Positions 31,549-32,500 of a stretch of DNA of 32,500 bases are shown piece by piece; the stretch's first letter is position 1, and the number at the start of each line of letters is the position of its first letter. Where the stretch lies: NCBI GenBank assembly GCA_009760855.2, contig WPIO01000085.1, forward strand, positions 730,001-762,500, written 5' to 3'. The notes under the pieces were generated by a model that did no database searches, was not told where the DNA came from, and saw nothing but the letters and a program-made list of their open reading frames with translations. This stretch comes from Cristatella mucedo. Lineage: Eukaryota > Bryozoa > Phylactolaemata > Cristatellidae. A program made the translations under genes and the position numbers.

Positions 31549-31775
31549 CGTGACGCAGATGATGATCCGGCCTCCGCAGCTTCAGCAGCAAGTGCGTCGT
31601 CGCGAGGGGAGTAGTAGTCGCTGCCCTCAGCCGTGGCCAGGGAGGCCGGGTAGGCAATCTGACCCGTCGTCTGGCCGGGCGGCAGTGGAGCGTTGTAGGA
31701 CGCCAGCGACATGGCGCGCACGCACTGCTCCAGTAACGACTGGAGCTGCTCGGCTGACAGTCGCGGTGTCTCCAT
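31549..31775 (-). CDS. Unrecognised gene, exon 1 (or first ATG exon)
   Basis: ATG at 31775 directly follows an AG in acceptor-like context (CACGTTGCAG), so it may be the first coding exon or an internal one. It encodes METPRLSAEQLQSLLEQC, then VRAMSLASYNAPLPPGQ, TTGQIAYPASLATAEG, SDYYSPRDDALAAEAAEAG, SSSAS, and ends phase 2 at a very good donor TCACG|GTACGT (31548). The segment LSAEQLQSLLEQCVRAM looks like an amphipathic helix and parallels LPRETLQYLLEQARRE in exon 2. I do not recognise the family; no signal peptide or membrane segment is visible. Confidence 0.45.
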
Positions 31776-32309
31776 CTGCAACGTGCGTGCTGGTGCAATA
31801 TGCAACGTGCATTCGTGTGAAGCTTGCCGTCTACGAGCTACTAGTGCAAACCAGTACTGCTACTACTTTCGCAAAACTTATGCACTTTACTATTTCTGCA
31901 CTTGTACACTGCTACTTAGGCAAAGCACCCAATAGATTCTATGCAAGCTTGCAATATGCGAAGCAGCACAAGCTCACAGCCGGAAGTGATTCGTGATTGG
32001 CTCGTACCACGGAAAGGAGAGTGTGCAATAGCAGGATCGAATCGGGAGGGATGAGCAGCTGTTGCTGATAAGGCATCAGTTGTTGAGCAGGCGATTGATC
32101 GCCGGGGTTAAAAAATGGTACCAAAACGGCGCCAATTTTTCAGCCGGCAGCCTTCCCACGACTTGACGAGGTAGGGAAGAGGAAAACAATAGCACGGCGC
32201 CCGCAAGCACACACACACACACGAACGGAGAGCTCTCCGAATGTTCGAGGAATTAAAAACAGTCTTGGGGAAGAGGATAAAAGCTCAATCCCTCACGCAC
32301 ACGAACAGC

Positions 32310-32352
32310 ACACGCTAGCGCTGCCAAGCTTGTCGCGACAGCGCTAGCGTGT
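32310..32352. repeat. 14-bp inverted repeat
   Basis: ACACGCTAGCGCTG and CAGCGCTAGCGTGT, perfect, with a 15-nt spacer. Confidence 0.85.
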
Positions 32353-32397
32353 CGTCGTGGTGGCACCGAGAGGGCGCCACCGGTCGCGGTGGCTAGC

Positions 32398-32421
32398 CCC
32401 CCCCCCCCCCCCCCCCCCCCC
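32398..32421. repeat. Poly-C run (poly-G on the minus strand)
   Basis: An uninterrupted run of about 22-24 C. The length is prone to sequencing error. Confidence 0.95.
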
Positions 32422-32478
32422 GCAGGGATGCTCCCGAGCCGTCCATGCAGCAGAGCTGCCGCTGCCACCGCCACCCAC

Positions 32479-32500
32479 CTCCAGATCGAGGCTCGGAGCA
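32479..32500 (-). CDS. Possible further upstream exon, cut by the window edge
   Basis: On the minus strand CGATCTGGAG|GTGGGTGG is a strong donor at 32479/32478. If phase 0, the visible codons read APSLDLE and would join METPRL of exon 1. Only 22 bases are visible. Confidence 0.18.

Overview
This is a piece of a metazoan nuclear genome. Spliceosomal introns, tRNA-derived SINEs, 3' ends of a CR1/L2-class LINE, a hAT-type MITE and very long (GA)n/(CT)n, (CTGT)n, (AT)n and (GT)n tracts all say animal, and nothing looks prokaryotic. I cannot name the species. The single-copy gene sequence, the repeats and the homeobox gene structure fit an invertebrate bilaterian, but that is inference.

The dominant gene is a minus-strand Vsx/Chx10/ceh-10-type paired-like homeobox gene. 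I could assemble it from six exons: 15989-15773, 10708-10118, 6121-5980, 3116-2993, 2899-2719 and 2592-2405. Every junction has GT/AG borders and matching phase, and the joined frame is 480 codons plus a stop. The homeodomain is spread over three exons, with one intron in its N-terminal arm and one between Q46 and V47. It is followed directly by the CVC domain that defines this family. The N-terminal part is low-complexity poly-Q/H/A/G. About 610-665 bp past the stop, a 25-bp tandem repeat supplies three minus-strand AATAAA hexamers.

Upstream on the same strand, three more exons (31775-31549, 30104-29905, 25519-25209) join in phase into a 245-residue acidic, Ser/Asp-rich protein that I do not recognise. 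It has two similar LQxLLEQ segments. It may be a separate gene or the 5' part of a longer Vsx transcript; the sequence alone does not decide.

Region by region: 1-2404 is downstream flank and 3' UTR with many CACGTG boxes; 2405-15989 is the Vsx gene, with introns full of GA/CT tracts, LINE tails, a SINE and the hAT MITE; 15990-25208 is intergenic, rich in simple repeats and LINE/SINE pieces; 25209-31775 holds the second gene, whose large intron carries a 652-bp near-perfect palindrome, a 12-copy 32-bp minisatellite and a frameshifted LINE reverse-transcriptase fragment; 31776-32500 is upstream flank with a 22-24 bp poly-C run and a possible donor of a further exon.

Most long open frames elsewhere are translations of simple repeats (SLSLSL, RERERE, IYIYIY) and are not genes.
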